A stretch of DNA of 64,000 bases. Source: Loxodes magnus. Lineage: Eukaryota > Ciliophora > Karyorelictea > Loxodida > Loxodidae. The position numbers were made by a program, and so were the translations under genes. Under the pieces are notes generated by a model. That model made no database searches. It was not told the DNA's origin and saw only the letters and a program-made list of their open reading frames with translations. The stretch is from positions 1 through 64,000 of the forward strand of contig CAMPDV010002330.1 in NCBI GenBank assembly GCA_946699065.1, in the 5' to 3' direction. Below are positions 49,103 through 60,504 of the stretch, one piece after another (the stretch's first letter is position 1; each line of letters starts with the position of its first letter).

Positions 49103-49905
49103 GAAGGAGAACTGGAACAAAGGTTTTCTTATCCAAAAAATGACTGTAGTACTTCTGATCGATCTTTTAGAACCAATAAACGTCAAGCAAGATTTTAAAA
49201 AACTATATTGCAAGATTTCAGAAGATAAATAATTACTGTCCAAAATTAAAAAAGAAGTACATATTTGAATTTCTCATAAGCTTAGATAAGAAATAACTTC
49301 TTGAGGTTTTTATCGACTATATTAATAAAGTAGAGAAATTCGGACATTACATCATGAGCTTATAACAGGACTTACAAGATTACTTCGAAAATAAGAAATT
49401 ACACTCTGAAATTGTGATAAAATAGGATATTATCAATAGGTATTAAGAAATTGAATACAATATTGTAAGATTAAATGAATAATGAAAATAAATGCCCTAA
49501 ATATGAAAATGTCTTTTGATAAATTATAGAAATTAAGCAACAATTAGGAAACAAAAGGAACTAATAATTCTAAAAAAGCAAAAATCTAACGATAATAGAA
49601 GAACAACCCATGTTTAAAGAAAATTTCTTAAAAAAGAAGTGCTACATATGCGGCAGTTAATGTCACCTTTGAAGACGATGTAATCAAAAATTTTAAATTA
49701 GAAATATATTTGAAAATAATTTACTACGTTTTATCCTTCCTCGGATGGTTAACTATGATGAAAAAGATAATTTCAAGACCATTCGAAAAATTTGGAAGCG
49801 AATTTTGGTGAAGCACTTGGAAATCCGATATCCTGTAAAAGGTAATATAATGGGTTATGAACTTAATAAGGGTACACTGCATTAGTCTTAAAATATTTAA
49901 TTTAA
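49103..49905 (+). mobile_element. Solo ORF1 (gag-like) unit, family k
   Basis: The 5' part reads YPKNDCSTSDRSFRTNKRQA. A coiled coil follows in another frame (LDKKQLLEVFIDYINKVEKF, then QDLQDYFENKKLHSEIV and INRYQEIEYNIVRLNEQ). At 49640-49681 there is a complete zinc knuckle, CYICGSQCHL-TGA-RRC, with CX2CX4HX4C spacing, His at 49664 and TGA two residues after it. The frame then stays open to about 49900 (MVNYDEKDNFKTIRKIWKR and LVKHLEIRYPVKGNIMGYEL). This is another RNA-binding ORF1 family without an attached RT. The start codon is uncertain because the 5' part is frameshifted. Confidence 0.75.
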
Positions 49906-49999
49906 TTTAATTTTTAATATTTGATAAATAGGTTCCTTTTAGCAAATATTTAAAAAAATAAGAAAAATAATCTAATTTAATTGAATAATCACCTTGATA

Positions 50000-51195
50000 A
50001 GATTAAGGATGATAATCTCGGATTCTTTTGCATTTTCAGGACTTAAAGAAATTAGAATCTACAATAAGAATTAAAACGATAAAGGTAAAAATTTTAATAA
50101 TTAGAATAGAAATAGATTAATTAGTATAAAGGTTAAATCTTATTTCCATCTATAGAGGAGACAGTCAATTTTATATAATCATAAATGGAGTATAAACTAG
50201 AAGTTTGACAAGCAGTTCATTTAAATTCCTCAAATACTTTAATTCCAATTTCTCATCTCCAGTATCTAATAAAAGTAATTTAATAAAAGAAAATACAATA
50301 ATAAGAAACTATCTAAATTATTAATGAATAGCAGGGAAATATACCTAAAGGAATTGAGGTAAGTAACTATTAATAAAGCATAAGAAAAAAATTTCTCTGC
50401 TATTTTGTTAAAAATGGTATTATTATCAAAGACGCCGGTACAAAGCCTAAATTTACGAAAAAAATAAAAAAGTTATGTTAAAAGAATTATTCTATATATT
50501 AGCAACTTAAATATAAAATGTGGCAATAAGCTGAAATCGACTGTGGACTCCTATAGCTCGAATTCGAGCAAGCGGAGGTGTGCAGTTATTACTGAATATC
50601 AACATTATTTAGAAGCTTTCAGCTTTGAGATCGAAATAATTCCATTCTGATCTCATTCTTCTAACCTTTCTTGAGAAAGATAGGTTTTATATAGCATCCA
50701 TAAGTATGTTGATTATAGATTACAAAGAGATAAATATAAGTTAAATGTGAGTAATATTAGTAAAGAAATTGTAACTAAATTTCTAATGATGGAGTTTCAT
50801 TAAAACTTATTTAATTATTACTATTATAAAGTAATGAGAAAAATATCTCAGAATTCATATTTTGATTTTTCACGCCTCCAGTAAACAGAGGTTGCAAATA
50901 TTCTAGAGAAAATCGGATAAAAATAGGCCCCAAATAGGTACCCACTAAATCGAGAGCCATACCTCTTCTATTTCAAGTTTTTACATCAATTTCTTATTAT
51001 CTTTCTTAAGCTTTTTGGCCTTTTTCAGGTTATCAAATTTATCTTTTATCTTCTAATCATAACTTATTTACTGCTCTAAGGTATAATTAGATTTTCTGAG
51101 GGCATAATATTTTTAAATTTTCTCCTAGGCTTCTTTTCAGAGGAAATAAAATCCAGATTTATTATCTAAGAAAAAAATCTTAATACCTTCTAAAA
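50000..51195. other. Mixed-composition stretch, no gene assigned
   Basis: G+C is higher here than in the A+T-rich spacers, and coding-looking patches occur on both strands, but no motif or conserved frame could be fixed. It contains the perfect 14-base palindrome at 50556-50569. Confidence 0.4.
50556..50569. repeat. Perfect 14-base palindrome
   Basis: GCTCGAATTCGAGC equals its own reverse complement and sits in a locally G+C-rich patch. It could be a hairpin or a protein-binding site, or chance. Confidence 0.5.
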
Positions 51196-51199
51196 TATT

Positions 51200-51770
51200 T
51201 TACAAGATCAAAAAATAGTCAAACTTAAAACTAGAAATAGTAGCAAAAAGAAAACTAACAGTAGAAAATTAGAAGAAAATCAATAAAAATCAGCGCTAAA
51301 TGGAATAAAGAGTTTGATAACGATTAAATGATAATTGAAGAAGAAAGATTTAAGCTTAAATGATAAACGAAAATATATTATTACTGCAAATCTCGTACGC
51401 ATCAGTGAAAAAGATGCTAGAAATTCCCAACTTCAAATAAGAGTCCTGAAATTACTAGAAGAAATTGAAGAAAAAGAAGAAATAACAAAAACTAAAAAGA
51501 GAAAAATTATATTGCAACAAATATGGAGAAATTTTTGAGTAAAAATATATCAAGCGTCCCTTAGGTGAAAGAAAAAATCAAAGATAAAATGCATAGCAAT
51601 GATAAGTTTTATTAGAAATTCTTATATTTTTATATCTAGTCTCTAGAACAATCTAGAAGTTGGTAAGAAAGAGATTGAAACGCCTCCAAGAGCGCCATAT
51701 ATTTGATTTTGCCCTTTCTTATCTAAATATTATTTAATAATAATAAGTAAAATTAAACTTTTAAATTCTT
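51200..51770 (+). pseudogene. ORF1-like unit, family c/l, module copy A start
   Basis: The frame reads NKEFDNDQMIIEEERFKLK-TGA, then a variant knuckle at 51376-51417, YYYCKSRTHQ-TGA-KRC, almost the same as the one at 14403 (YYYCNSVTHLLKRC). The first Cys is Tyr in both; TGA here occupies the place of Leu there. In the same frame further on, SRSWQERD-TGA-NASKSAIYLILPFL is matched by PRSWQERDYNTYKNAIYLILAFL (written here in two parts: PRSWQERDYNTY and KNAIYLILAFL) at 60.7 kb, so this frame was coding. A second frame (QLQIRVLKLLEEIEEKEE) is also conserved at 60.5 kb. The unit opens the larger duplicated module. Confidence 0.6.
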
Positions 51771-53400
51771 TAAAATTAACAGAAAAGCATTCCCTTAAAA
51801 AAATACTTAGGAATAGCTAAGTTATTGACTAATGACAGAAAAATTACCTTTTTCACCTATTAAGTAATAATATCTTTCGCTTATTCTCAAAAATGTAAAA
51901 CTAGAATTCTTAAATAAACTTGAAATTAAATAAAATTACCCATATTTAACAATTTTTCTATTTTCTATAATTGAATCTAAAATTTCTTTTTATTTTTAAA
52001 TGTAAACAAAATTTTGAAGGATAATGATATTTTAATAAAGAGCTTTTGGATATCTTTGACAGTTTAAATAATTAAAAGAAAAGAGTTTAAAAGAAGCAAA
52101 TAATCCTTAAAAGCTTTATCTACATCAGACTTGTAATTAATAGAAAACTATTTTGAATTTGATATTTAAATAGAAATTGAAACTTATGATAAAGATAAGA
52201 GAAAAGTTTTAAAAGCAATATTGATAAAGAAGTTAATTATTTAAAGAATATGAAGCATCTATATTAAACTATATCGATTATTACTAATTAATTTTATATT
52301 ATAGGCTATATAAAAAAGTTTATTGAAATAGATTAGTTTCTTCTATCCTCAATTATAACTAAAAAAGATAAATATTAAATAATATCTAATAAAAGTCATC
52401 TGCATTCATGTAAATTAGCTATTAAAGTAATTGATAATTTGTAAGAAAAACCTTATAAATTATGAGAATGAAACTTAGAAAAACTAATACAGCGAATGCA
52501 AATTATTTATAAACAAATAAACACAATATTTAAATTTTTTAACTATTGCACTATTATCTATAATTCAAACAAAATCTAAAGGAGTAAACTTATGAAATAG
52601 ATTTAGTAGAACTATCTAATTTATAGACAGTTTGTTAGAAAATTATTATAACTCATAAGTAAAGATAAAATCAATATCTATGCTTAAATGCTGATAAAGT
52701 TTAATTAAAGAATAGCTTAATTAATTTATCTGATATACAATATTAATAAGAGAATTTGTATTGAATTTTTCATATATTTACATATAAATATTTATTTTTA
52801 AGGTAATTATTGATAAAAGCTTTTAATAGCAAAATTTTTTTTGAGTTAGTTTTTTCCTGTTATATATTATTAGTCTTTAATAATCTTTAATACTGTGTAT
52901 CAACTTTTATTTACTTTATGTTTTGATGGAAGCAAGTTATAAATTAATAAAATAAACCTCATTTCATTATTCTAAAATTCTATTTTTAATTGAATCTTTA
53001 CAGTTTAATAATTAATTTAATATTCCTCTAGTCCTTCTTATGTCAGATCCTAGAATATTATCACACTAATTTGAGATTTAGTAAAATAAAAGTTCTACAA
53101 ATATTATTAAATTTTTTGAATAAACTACTATTTAGAAAATAAAGGAGTTTCTCTTTTAATTGATATCCTATATACTAACAAGATATAGTATCTATATTAT
53201 TTATGCCTTTTGTACTAATAAGGTACCTATTATTTTAAATTAACTACCATTACATTAAGATTTAAAATAATAGCTCTACATTGCTTATTTTATTATTACA
53301 AGCAATAAAGTCCAGTTTAGATAAATAAGATAAATAATAATAAAGAAGGCTTAAATACTTTTTAATTACAGAAGTAGCACCTAAGCGCTAATATTATAGG
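51771..53400 (+). pseudogene. Module copy A, conserved coding remnant, unassigned
   Basis: DNA similar to 60.85-62.6 kb. In matching frames this copy reads QKLVRKRLKRLQERHIFDF, VKLNFQILQNQQKSI and YQVIISFAYS. The other copy reads QKLVGKRLQYLQKRYIFNF, VKLNFKILQNQQKSI and YQVIISFACS. Further on, ENYFEFDIQIEIETYDKDK matches RKLFQFDISREVKIYDKEK. Many base changes fall between conserved residues, which points to former protein coding. The family is unknown to me. Frameshifts and TGA codons are present. Confidence 0.45.
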
Positions 53401-53431
53401 TATTATATTAAAAGTATTCCTTTTTCTTAAA

Positions 53432-55207
53432 ATGATACAAGAAAATAAAACAAGGATGGATATTCTAAAACTTATAAATTATAATCAACATTATAATGGG
53501 AAAGCTAAATCATCTATGGATATGATGATAAATGCTAAGGAAAAAAGCGAAACATATTTAATCTTTGTCTAAGAAGGTAAATAAGAGAGAATAATTTCTG
53601 AGATTTGTAAGACTCAAAAAGAAGCAATAAGAAGGAAAGAAGTTTAACAAAATATAGAGATATTAGTTTCATATATCTATTTCTAACTTCCTTTGCTTTT
53701 TAAAATTTAAACTTTTGCTTTCATTTATCTACATAATGATAAATTACTTAACTAAGGATAAATATTTTCCTCTTAGGAAGTAAAAAGAATTGTAATTACT
53801 TCAGCAGATATAGAATCGATACAATTTACTGGATATACTTTAGAAACCAAGCTTTATCACGCTATGCTAAAGCTTAATATACTTTGGCTCTTGCCAGATT
53901 AATAATAGAAAATCAATAGTTTAAAATAGCAACAAGCAAAAATCACATTTAGATATGGATAGGTTGAATTATGCTAATGTGAATGTAAAGTAACAGTTTA
54001 AAGCACTAAAATCAAAATTAAGAGATAAAATTGAAAGGAATAGCAATCCGTACAGATAAGATATGCTTTTATTAAAATTAGATCAGGAGAGAACACTTCT
54101 ACATGAATAGTTTAGCATGATTTCTAATATTTAGCGATTTTGCCAAATAAGTAAATATCAAAAAGTAAACTGATTAATTAGCTAAAATTAGATAGAAAAT
54201 GGCTAAGAAACTAAGAATTAATGGAGAGAAGGCTTAAAATACTTAAAATCTAATTTCAAGAAAATGAGATTAAAGAAGAAACTGATTTTGAGAGAAAGGA
54301 ATGCTAAATCAGCAATATAACTTAAAAACTTGAGAACATTATATTACAGGATTTATAAAGGTAAGAGTAAATAAAGCAAGGAATGGATATGAGACTAAAT
54401 TGCTTAAAAAGATACGAAAAAGCAAAAGAATCTTTTGATAATTTATAAAATATGAGACATCAGGCACTTCCAGTTACTTGAAGAATAAATATTCAGGGTT
54501 GCAATTATTTAATTAGGCTAAAATCTAAAAATGTAAATTCTGTAAAAAATTTGTAAAAGTTCAAAGTTGATAAATCAAATATATTCCCATAAGTAACAAT
54601 TAATAAAAAGCCTGACCAAAATTAGCTAATCTTAAATTCAAAATAGATGATCGCTTATAATGTCTCAACATATGGACAATAATATAGCTTACTAAATTAA
54701 ATAGCGAATGAGGGCATTGAGCCTTACTTAATCATACTAAATTTGGAAAGATAGTAAGCAGAGAGTTTAAAAAGCATGTAGCTAAGTTATAGGAATAGTG
54801 AACTTTTCAACAGGATACAAGTAAGAAAGTAACTTCTTTTAGGTTTCTTTTTCTCTTCTTTTACATCCAGCTTGTTTTAAATTTTTTTTATCCTTGCTGG
54901 GTTTTCGTATCTATGGATTAGTTCCTCTAACTGACCTTTTTCCTATTTTCTTGTCACGACTATTTTTTCGTCGATTTATGGAGAAGAAGCTAGCTTACAA
55001 TTTTTAGATGGAATAAAGACCATGACTGTTCCAGTTGAGAAAACAAAAAAATAATGTATTATTTAAGCAGAGAAAGTGAACATATTGATAATTATAGAAA
55101 AAATAGATAGTTTGCTTTTCATTCCAATGATACATCATATTTCACAAAAAATCCTTTTACTATAATAAAAATTCTAGAGATTGCTCAAAGATACGAAAGA
55201 TTGCTGA
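53432..55207 (+). pseudogene. Long TGA-poor frame in module A, unassigned
   Basis: From ATG 53432 (MIQENKTRMDILKLINY) the frame has only four internal TGA codons in 591 codons before TGA 55205. That is fewer than the roughly one in fifty expected by chance in this composition. TGG also occurs three times (NILWLLP, RKWLRN, SYLWIS). Segments include IESIQFTGYTLETKLYHAML, a charged coiled coil (IKEETDFERKECQISNITQ, then RLNCLKRYEKAKESFDNLQ) and a hydrophobic stretch (KQLLLGFFFSSFTSSLFQIF). The first hundred bases are also open in another frame that agrees better with copy B at 62.6 kb, so the start is unsure. I recognise no enzymatic motif, DDE triad, polymerase or P-loop. Confidence 0.4.
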
Positions 55208-57278
55208 AGGTAAGAATATTACATAGATATCATTCTGGCTAGCCTTTTAAATCAAGACCTATATTATAAATTATAACTTGAACGGACTTCAACATGTGTA
55301 GAGCAAAATCAACAAAAATAAGGGAAATTTTTTTTCCTAATTTCCTTAGTTAACTAATTTCTAAGAAGCTTCTCTCATCACCCATCTACTCATATTCTCC
55401 TCACCAAAAAAGCAAATATGTTCTACATCTTATCTATTTAGTATACATTTAAGCTAGAAGATAGGGTTATATATTAAATTATTAGTCTCTTTAAAGTTTG
55501 AACTACTTAATCTCTGCAGATCTTCGATTAAATTTGAGAGTTTAAGATAAATTCCAATTAAATATTTGAATTTTTCCCTATAAATGGAGCTAAGCTCTAT
55601 AAAGCCTAGAATACTTAGCTTCTAAAGTATTTTCTGATTAAGTGCAAAAGATAGTAAGATAGTATCGTTAACTACTAGTATAGTTTGCAGTTGGTTAGTA
55701 GTAATGAGTATTGGTAAGGCTTTTGATAGTGAGAAAATGGATTTAGGACAAATCTGCAGAAAGTTTACCAAATTTTATGACACTAAGATTTTGGCACTAA
55801 ACGTTGATTGACTAATGAATTCACAGAACTTAAGGAAGTAAGAGATTTATATCATTTTGGCATAATAGATAATGAAGGTAAATTTATTTAGAGAGAAGAG
55901 ACAATAAAAGAGAAAGAACTATTTGATGGATTGCTAAGATGATATTTGGCAAGTGCAGAAAGAAATATATTAGGTATAGCAAAATGAAACAATTAAACTT
56001 CTTTGTATATTTTAGACATGGAAGACTTTACACTTAGTTAAGCTACGAATGTCTCAAATTTAATGGTTTCGACCAAATTTCATTAAATTGCTCGACTAAA
56101 ATACTAAAAACATATTATCTATCAATGCTACCTTTTAGCTTTCAGATGCTTGAAATCCGATAAAACTCTTAATAGAAAAAGAATGCTACAAAAAATCAAA
56201 ATTGGTAGCTATTTTTTCCAAAAGAGCTGTTTAAGCTCGTAAGCTTTAACAATATAGGATGAATCTGTAAAATTAGCGATATTTCTTAGCGGTACATGTG
56301 AATGTCTAATTGGCTTCTTTAAAACAAATTCAGGATATAAAAGTCCTTATAACCTACCTCTTAATATCAAGGATTCCTTAGAAAGAGTTTAACGAAAGCA
56401 ACACAGCAGTCTAGAATAAACCATTTCTTATTAGAAGGCCAAGCTTTGCTCAAAAGGATAAAAGAGAGATAATTCATCAGATGAAGAACAAAACCTTGAA
56501 GAGCTCATATGGGAACTAAAAGTACTTCTAATAAAAGGAAAGATTGCGAGCCAGCAGTAATTTTCAGAAAGGTGAAATTCCCTAAGCCTTAACTAGAGCG
56601 GTAAAGATTCAAAATGGTAAGATCTTTATTTATAGTGCAGAGAAGAAAAAAACAATAATAATTATACTTTAGATCCTCTATTTAATATCAAGTTCTTTAA
56701 CTCCTTGAATCACCTACGCATAGCTTTATGTTTTATTTCTTATATCACTTTCCTTTAAAAGAGTCTTAGAAAAGTACAAATTTATTTTCTATTTAGTGGT
56801 AAAATTCAATGAGATTTTCCGAGCTCTGGTTTAGGAAGATGGAGATTAGTTTCATATCTGAATTTTAGCTAGATTTATTTATCGTATATTGAGGATTTGA
56901 TCTTTCATGCAAGAAGAATAAGAAGTAAAAGTTCTATTACCTTGAGAAAGCGAAGCAAGCTAAAATAAATTTAAGCTGAACTAAAGTTATAAAGCAGCAT
57001 TACTACATATCTAAAGAGCCTTCTCATAATTAAAATGTGTAGAGTAAGTTAACTTTTCCTATAATAAGCTCTTGCTTAAACTTCTTATTTATCATAGTTT
57101 AATCAAGCTACCCTTTAAAGCTATAAGATTATTTAATATTATTAAATTTAGAGTAATAGGAAAAAGAAAATTAAGTTCTCCTCTTATGACAGGGCAAAAT
57201 AATCAGCTCAGGAATTAGAATAGTTAGACAGAAGAATAGAAAAAAGCATCTAATAAGCCTTAAGTTCTACCTGTCTTT
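55208..57278 (+). pseudogene. Further coding-like region in module A, unassigned
   Basis: The same register as the preceding frame continues to read like protein up to TGA 57276. Examples are YYIDIILASLLNQDLYYKLQ, then from 55820 FTELKEVRDLYHFGIIDNEG, LDMEDFTLSQATNVSNLMV, LSGTCECLIGFFKTNSGYKS and DFPSSGLGRWRLVSYLNFSQ. Ten or more TGA codons interrupt it, several next to natural Trp contexts (LLR-TGA-YLASAER, KIQ-TGA-DFPS). Around 55700-55800 a different frame (MSIGKAFDSEKMDLGQICRK) looks better. With no stop except TGA, frame continuity alone proves little. Composition is clearly less A+T-rich than the spacers. Confidence 0.35.
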
Positions 57279-58330
57279 GAAAAAAGCGTTACATTGCTTA
57301 AAAACACTAAGTCAGGCGGATTTAAAGTTATTTAGTTCGTGTGTCAAGGGTAGGAGCAGTTGGAAATGAAATCCTTAACCACTGTAAAAAAGTTAGTTTG
57401 CTTATATATGCATTGATAGAGAATAAAAAAGAAGTTAAGTTAGTCGAAATAAATAGCGCAAACTAAGCCTCAATTTATACGAGATGAAGTTATAGGAGAA
57501 GATAAAATCACTTAAAGGTACTGGAGAAATCTATAAATTTTGGAGAAAGTAAGTCCCAAAAAGCTTTAGTCGCTCCCTTTGAATCTGTGATAGTTAAGTT
57601 TAATTATTAGGATAATTAGCAAGTCAGAAGACTTATTTCTGAAAAGTCCTGAGAAGCTTAAAACGTAGCTTGCAGAAATGAAGGAATGGTTATCATACGG
57701 ATGCTGATGTTTGAGATATTTGAATTGAAATTGAGGAAAGCTTAGTGTTTAAAAAATGCTTAAGCCAGCAAAATTGACTAGGCTAATTCTAGCCTAACTT
57801 GAACAGCAAATCAGATCCTTATATGCTAAAGAATAGTATGCAACTATTTTTCCATGGAAGTTGACACAAAATAGATTAAGAAAGTATGAAAAACTAGAAA
57901 GTGCTCTACTAAAAGATACTTTAAAATATAGCTTATAAAAATACTAATAGAGCTTACAACTATATCAGTTAAATCTAGGTAATTAGACTAGATATCGTAG
58001 AAAGCTAGTAAGATACATCTAATAAAAGTTCTTATTTTAAGAATAGTCAGTAATTCTACTCTTTAACATCGAGTATATGCTATTAGACAAAAAATTGATG
58101 AGATAGAGTTTAAAAATGCAACAAATAAGAAATATCTCCTGAGTAGTTTAAAACGCAAAGTATCGAAACGGGAATATCTAAAAAGTAATTATTACATCGC
58201 CAATTGAACAGTCTAAATAAAAGGTTCATATAAAGAATGGTCTTTATTATTAAAATTAAAATACTATAAAAGAATTTGAAGCAATGGGTCAAAAAACTGT
58301 ATGACAGAAAGTGCAACATAGAGAAAAAGC
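57187..58330 (+). pseudogene. Coding-like remnants in module A, unassigned
   Basis: ATG 57187 opens MTGQNNQLRNQNSQTEEQKK, followed by QVLPVFEKSVTLLKNTKSGG, EQLEMKSLTTVKKLVCLYMH, then after a TGA QTKPQFIRDEVIGEDKITQ and LKTQLAEMKEWLSYG. From about 57690 a second frame takes over (MLMFEIFELKLRKAQCLK, then FSMEVDTKQIKKV). The pieces are hydrophilic and helical. They overlap the end of the previous entry in another frame, and only one of them can be right locally. No domain is recognised. Confidence 0.33.
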
Positions 58331-58508
58331 CGAAATAAGTAGCACTATAGCATTCAATAAGTTACTAAGACAATAAAATTGTAAATGTAAAGTGATTATA
58401 AATGAATTAAATATCTTTTGATAGCTTTAAGTAATTTTATCTTTTAATCTACAAGCTAATATTTAAATAAGCTATAGATAATTATAGTAAATTATTAAAG
58501 GCTGAATT

Positions 58509-59235
58509 ATGGAAAGAGGATTAAAGATAAACATTCAGCTTAGAAAATATATTACTGCTCAAGGTGAGACAATAGAACATAGTCTAATGAAATTATAGCT
58601 TAATTAGAAAAACAGAGTTTAAGATTTAGTTTGAACAGGTAAAATATCCATGGAAGAAAGAGCCAATTATATATAGCCCAGACGTAGTTAATTGTTTATC
58701 ATTAGAAATTAAAAAATTAAGCCAAGAGAATAAATGCTAAAAGTTAATTTTTTTAACCCTAAATATCCACTAAAGAATCATAAAATAGCGATGTATAAAT
58801 AAAGCAATAGAAAAAGAGATTTAAGATATCTAATATATTTTAAAGAAAAATAAAGATAATTAAACTAGAACAGTTTAAAAGACAAGTTTTAACATTCAGA
58901 ATTAGAGCAGTAAGTAAGAGAATTAAAGTAACAGCAAAAGTAATATATTCTCAATAATAAGAACAATTAATAAGACAAACTGACTAGAAAGAAGAAATCC
59001 ATCATTGAAAATTCAAAGTAGAAAGTACTCATTATAATAAAATAAAAGATTCTGATCATTCTACGTAATTAACAGGCTCAAAATTTGTAAAGGGTGAGGA
59101 AAACGAAATATTCAAAAGAGTACGATATAACTTAGTAAATAAATAGAATACAGGAGTTTTTTGGAAGAATCTATTGAGATAGTGTAGAAGATGAGAAAAT
59201 AGTACAAGATTAATTAAAGAAGTGGAGATACTACT
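58509..59235 (+). pseudogene. 225-codon frame with one TGA, coiled coil, module A
   Basis: ATG 58509 starts MERGLKINIQLRKYITAQGE. The frame contains SMEERANYIQPRRSQLFIIR and a Q-rich coiled coil (ELEQQVRELKQQQKQYIL), with a single internal TGA (DLV-TGA-TGKIS). Near 59045 another frame continues naturally (KDSDHSTQLTGSKFVKGEEN and VFWKNLLRQC), so a frameshift is likely there. The coiled-coil Q-rich style is like the ORF1 units, but no knuckle is visible. Confidence 0.38.
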
Positions 59236-59239
59236 ATTA

Positions 59240-60500
59240 TCTATTTTAGCAGAGTATTTTAATTAATAGCATAAAACAAACTTTATAAAACTATTAAATT
59301 TAATCTCTAATTTTATTAGCTTAATATATTATCACTTTTCCAAAATTGTATACTTTAGAATTCAATAAGTCTGAATAAACTTTAGTAATTTGACTTAAAT
59401 AGCTTTTTAATAATCTTACCCATTTTAATTATATTAATTTGAACATATAGCTTTGATAAGATGTAATAATGTTTTATGGATTTTTAGATAGTAAAGCTTT
59501 AGTTAATTAATAGTATAAAAGTAAGAATCAAAACTGTAAAATAATAAGTTCTATTCATCTAAACCTTGTAGATAAACTACTTATAAATGACTTCTTAAAC
59601 CTTATTTATCTTTCTTCTTTTTTTCTTTTAGTGCTTCAATAATATAATTTTATGCTAAAGAATAAGGAAACTACCTATCATTATCTTTGTGATTTAATGC
59701 TAAGAACAAATTAAGCCTCTTCATTTTAATTAAAGGTTTTTAGTATTCTCTCGTTTTTATTTTTTCTTGTCTTAAGAATATTTTTAGCAATAGATTCAAT
59801 AGAGAAAAACTAAAGATAAGTAAAAAGCATAAATTATGAGTAATTTAATAATAATCCTGCTAACTTTTCAAATCTGCTGCTTATTTTATGAGATTGACTT
59901 ATAGACTACCTTATTGAATCTCTAGTGCGAATTATTTTTGTTCCTTTTTGTCTTTTTGATTTATTTAGATTAAATAATAAAAAATATCTTTTCAGTCTTT
60001 ATCATCTTTCATTGTCATTGAGGATAAATCTAATTATTTACCTTATTTATCAAAATAATTTTTCTGTTCTATCTATATTTTGTTTCTTGTTAGTCTCCAA
60101 TTTTATATGCATGCTTTACTTTTCTATAAATCTAAATCTCTAATTGCAACGATTTCCTTTCCCCTTCCTTGAAATCTTCCAAATTAGTCTTGCCATTCAT
60201 ACATCTCATTATCTCTGAATTATAAAATTAGTTATTTAAAATATGAGACAACTTACAACTCTAGAAGTTAATTATCCTTTACCATTAAAGAAGCGAGATA
60301 AGAATTGTCTTCATATCTTTATTAAATGCTTTTGCTTTATAAACTATTAAAGTATATCAAGCATTTTTTAATACTGAATTTATCTTCTTTCATTAAGATT
60401 GCTTTATAGAAGGAAAATAAATAAGCAAATGCAGAAGCTTCTAGACTATTAATGTATACCATATTTCTATTTTTCAATATAACTAAATATTAGAAACCTC
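59240..60500. other. A+T-rich stretch between module copies
   Basis: T-rich sequence. The hydrophobic ORF at 59925-60143 is what composition alone would give. No feature is supported. Confidence 0.5.
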
Positions 60501-60504
60501 CTAA

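Larger units (their letters stand above)
51200..60500 (+). repeat. Diverged direct repeat module, copy A
   Basis: The left part (51.3-53.6 kb) aligns with 60.5-62.8 kb in the same orientation at spacings of about 9.1-9.2 kb, with many substitutions and small indels. Copy A may extend up to where copy B starts, giving a tandem arrangement with a unit of about 9 kb. The right part of A (53.6-60.5 kb) cannot be compared because copy B leaves the window. No terminal repeats are evident. Confidence 0.7.

Noticed and set aside
50925-50945. Telomere-like CCCCAA
   Set aside because: A single CCCCAAA, not repeated.
53432-57278. A single 1280-codon ORF if every TGA is read through
   Set aside because: If TGA is counted as sense no frame is ever closed, so continuity is not evidence; local evidence even favours other frames near 53.4-53.5 and 55.7 kb.
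59925-60143. Hydrophobic ORF
   Set aside because: Same reason: T-rich composition, no conservation with module copy data.
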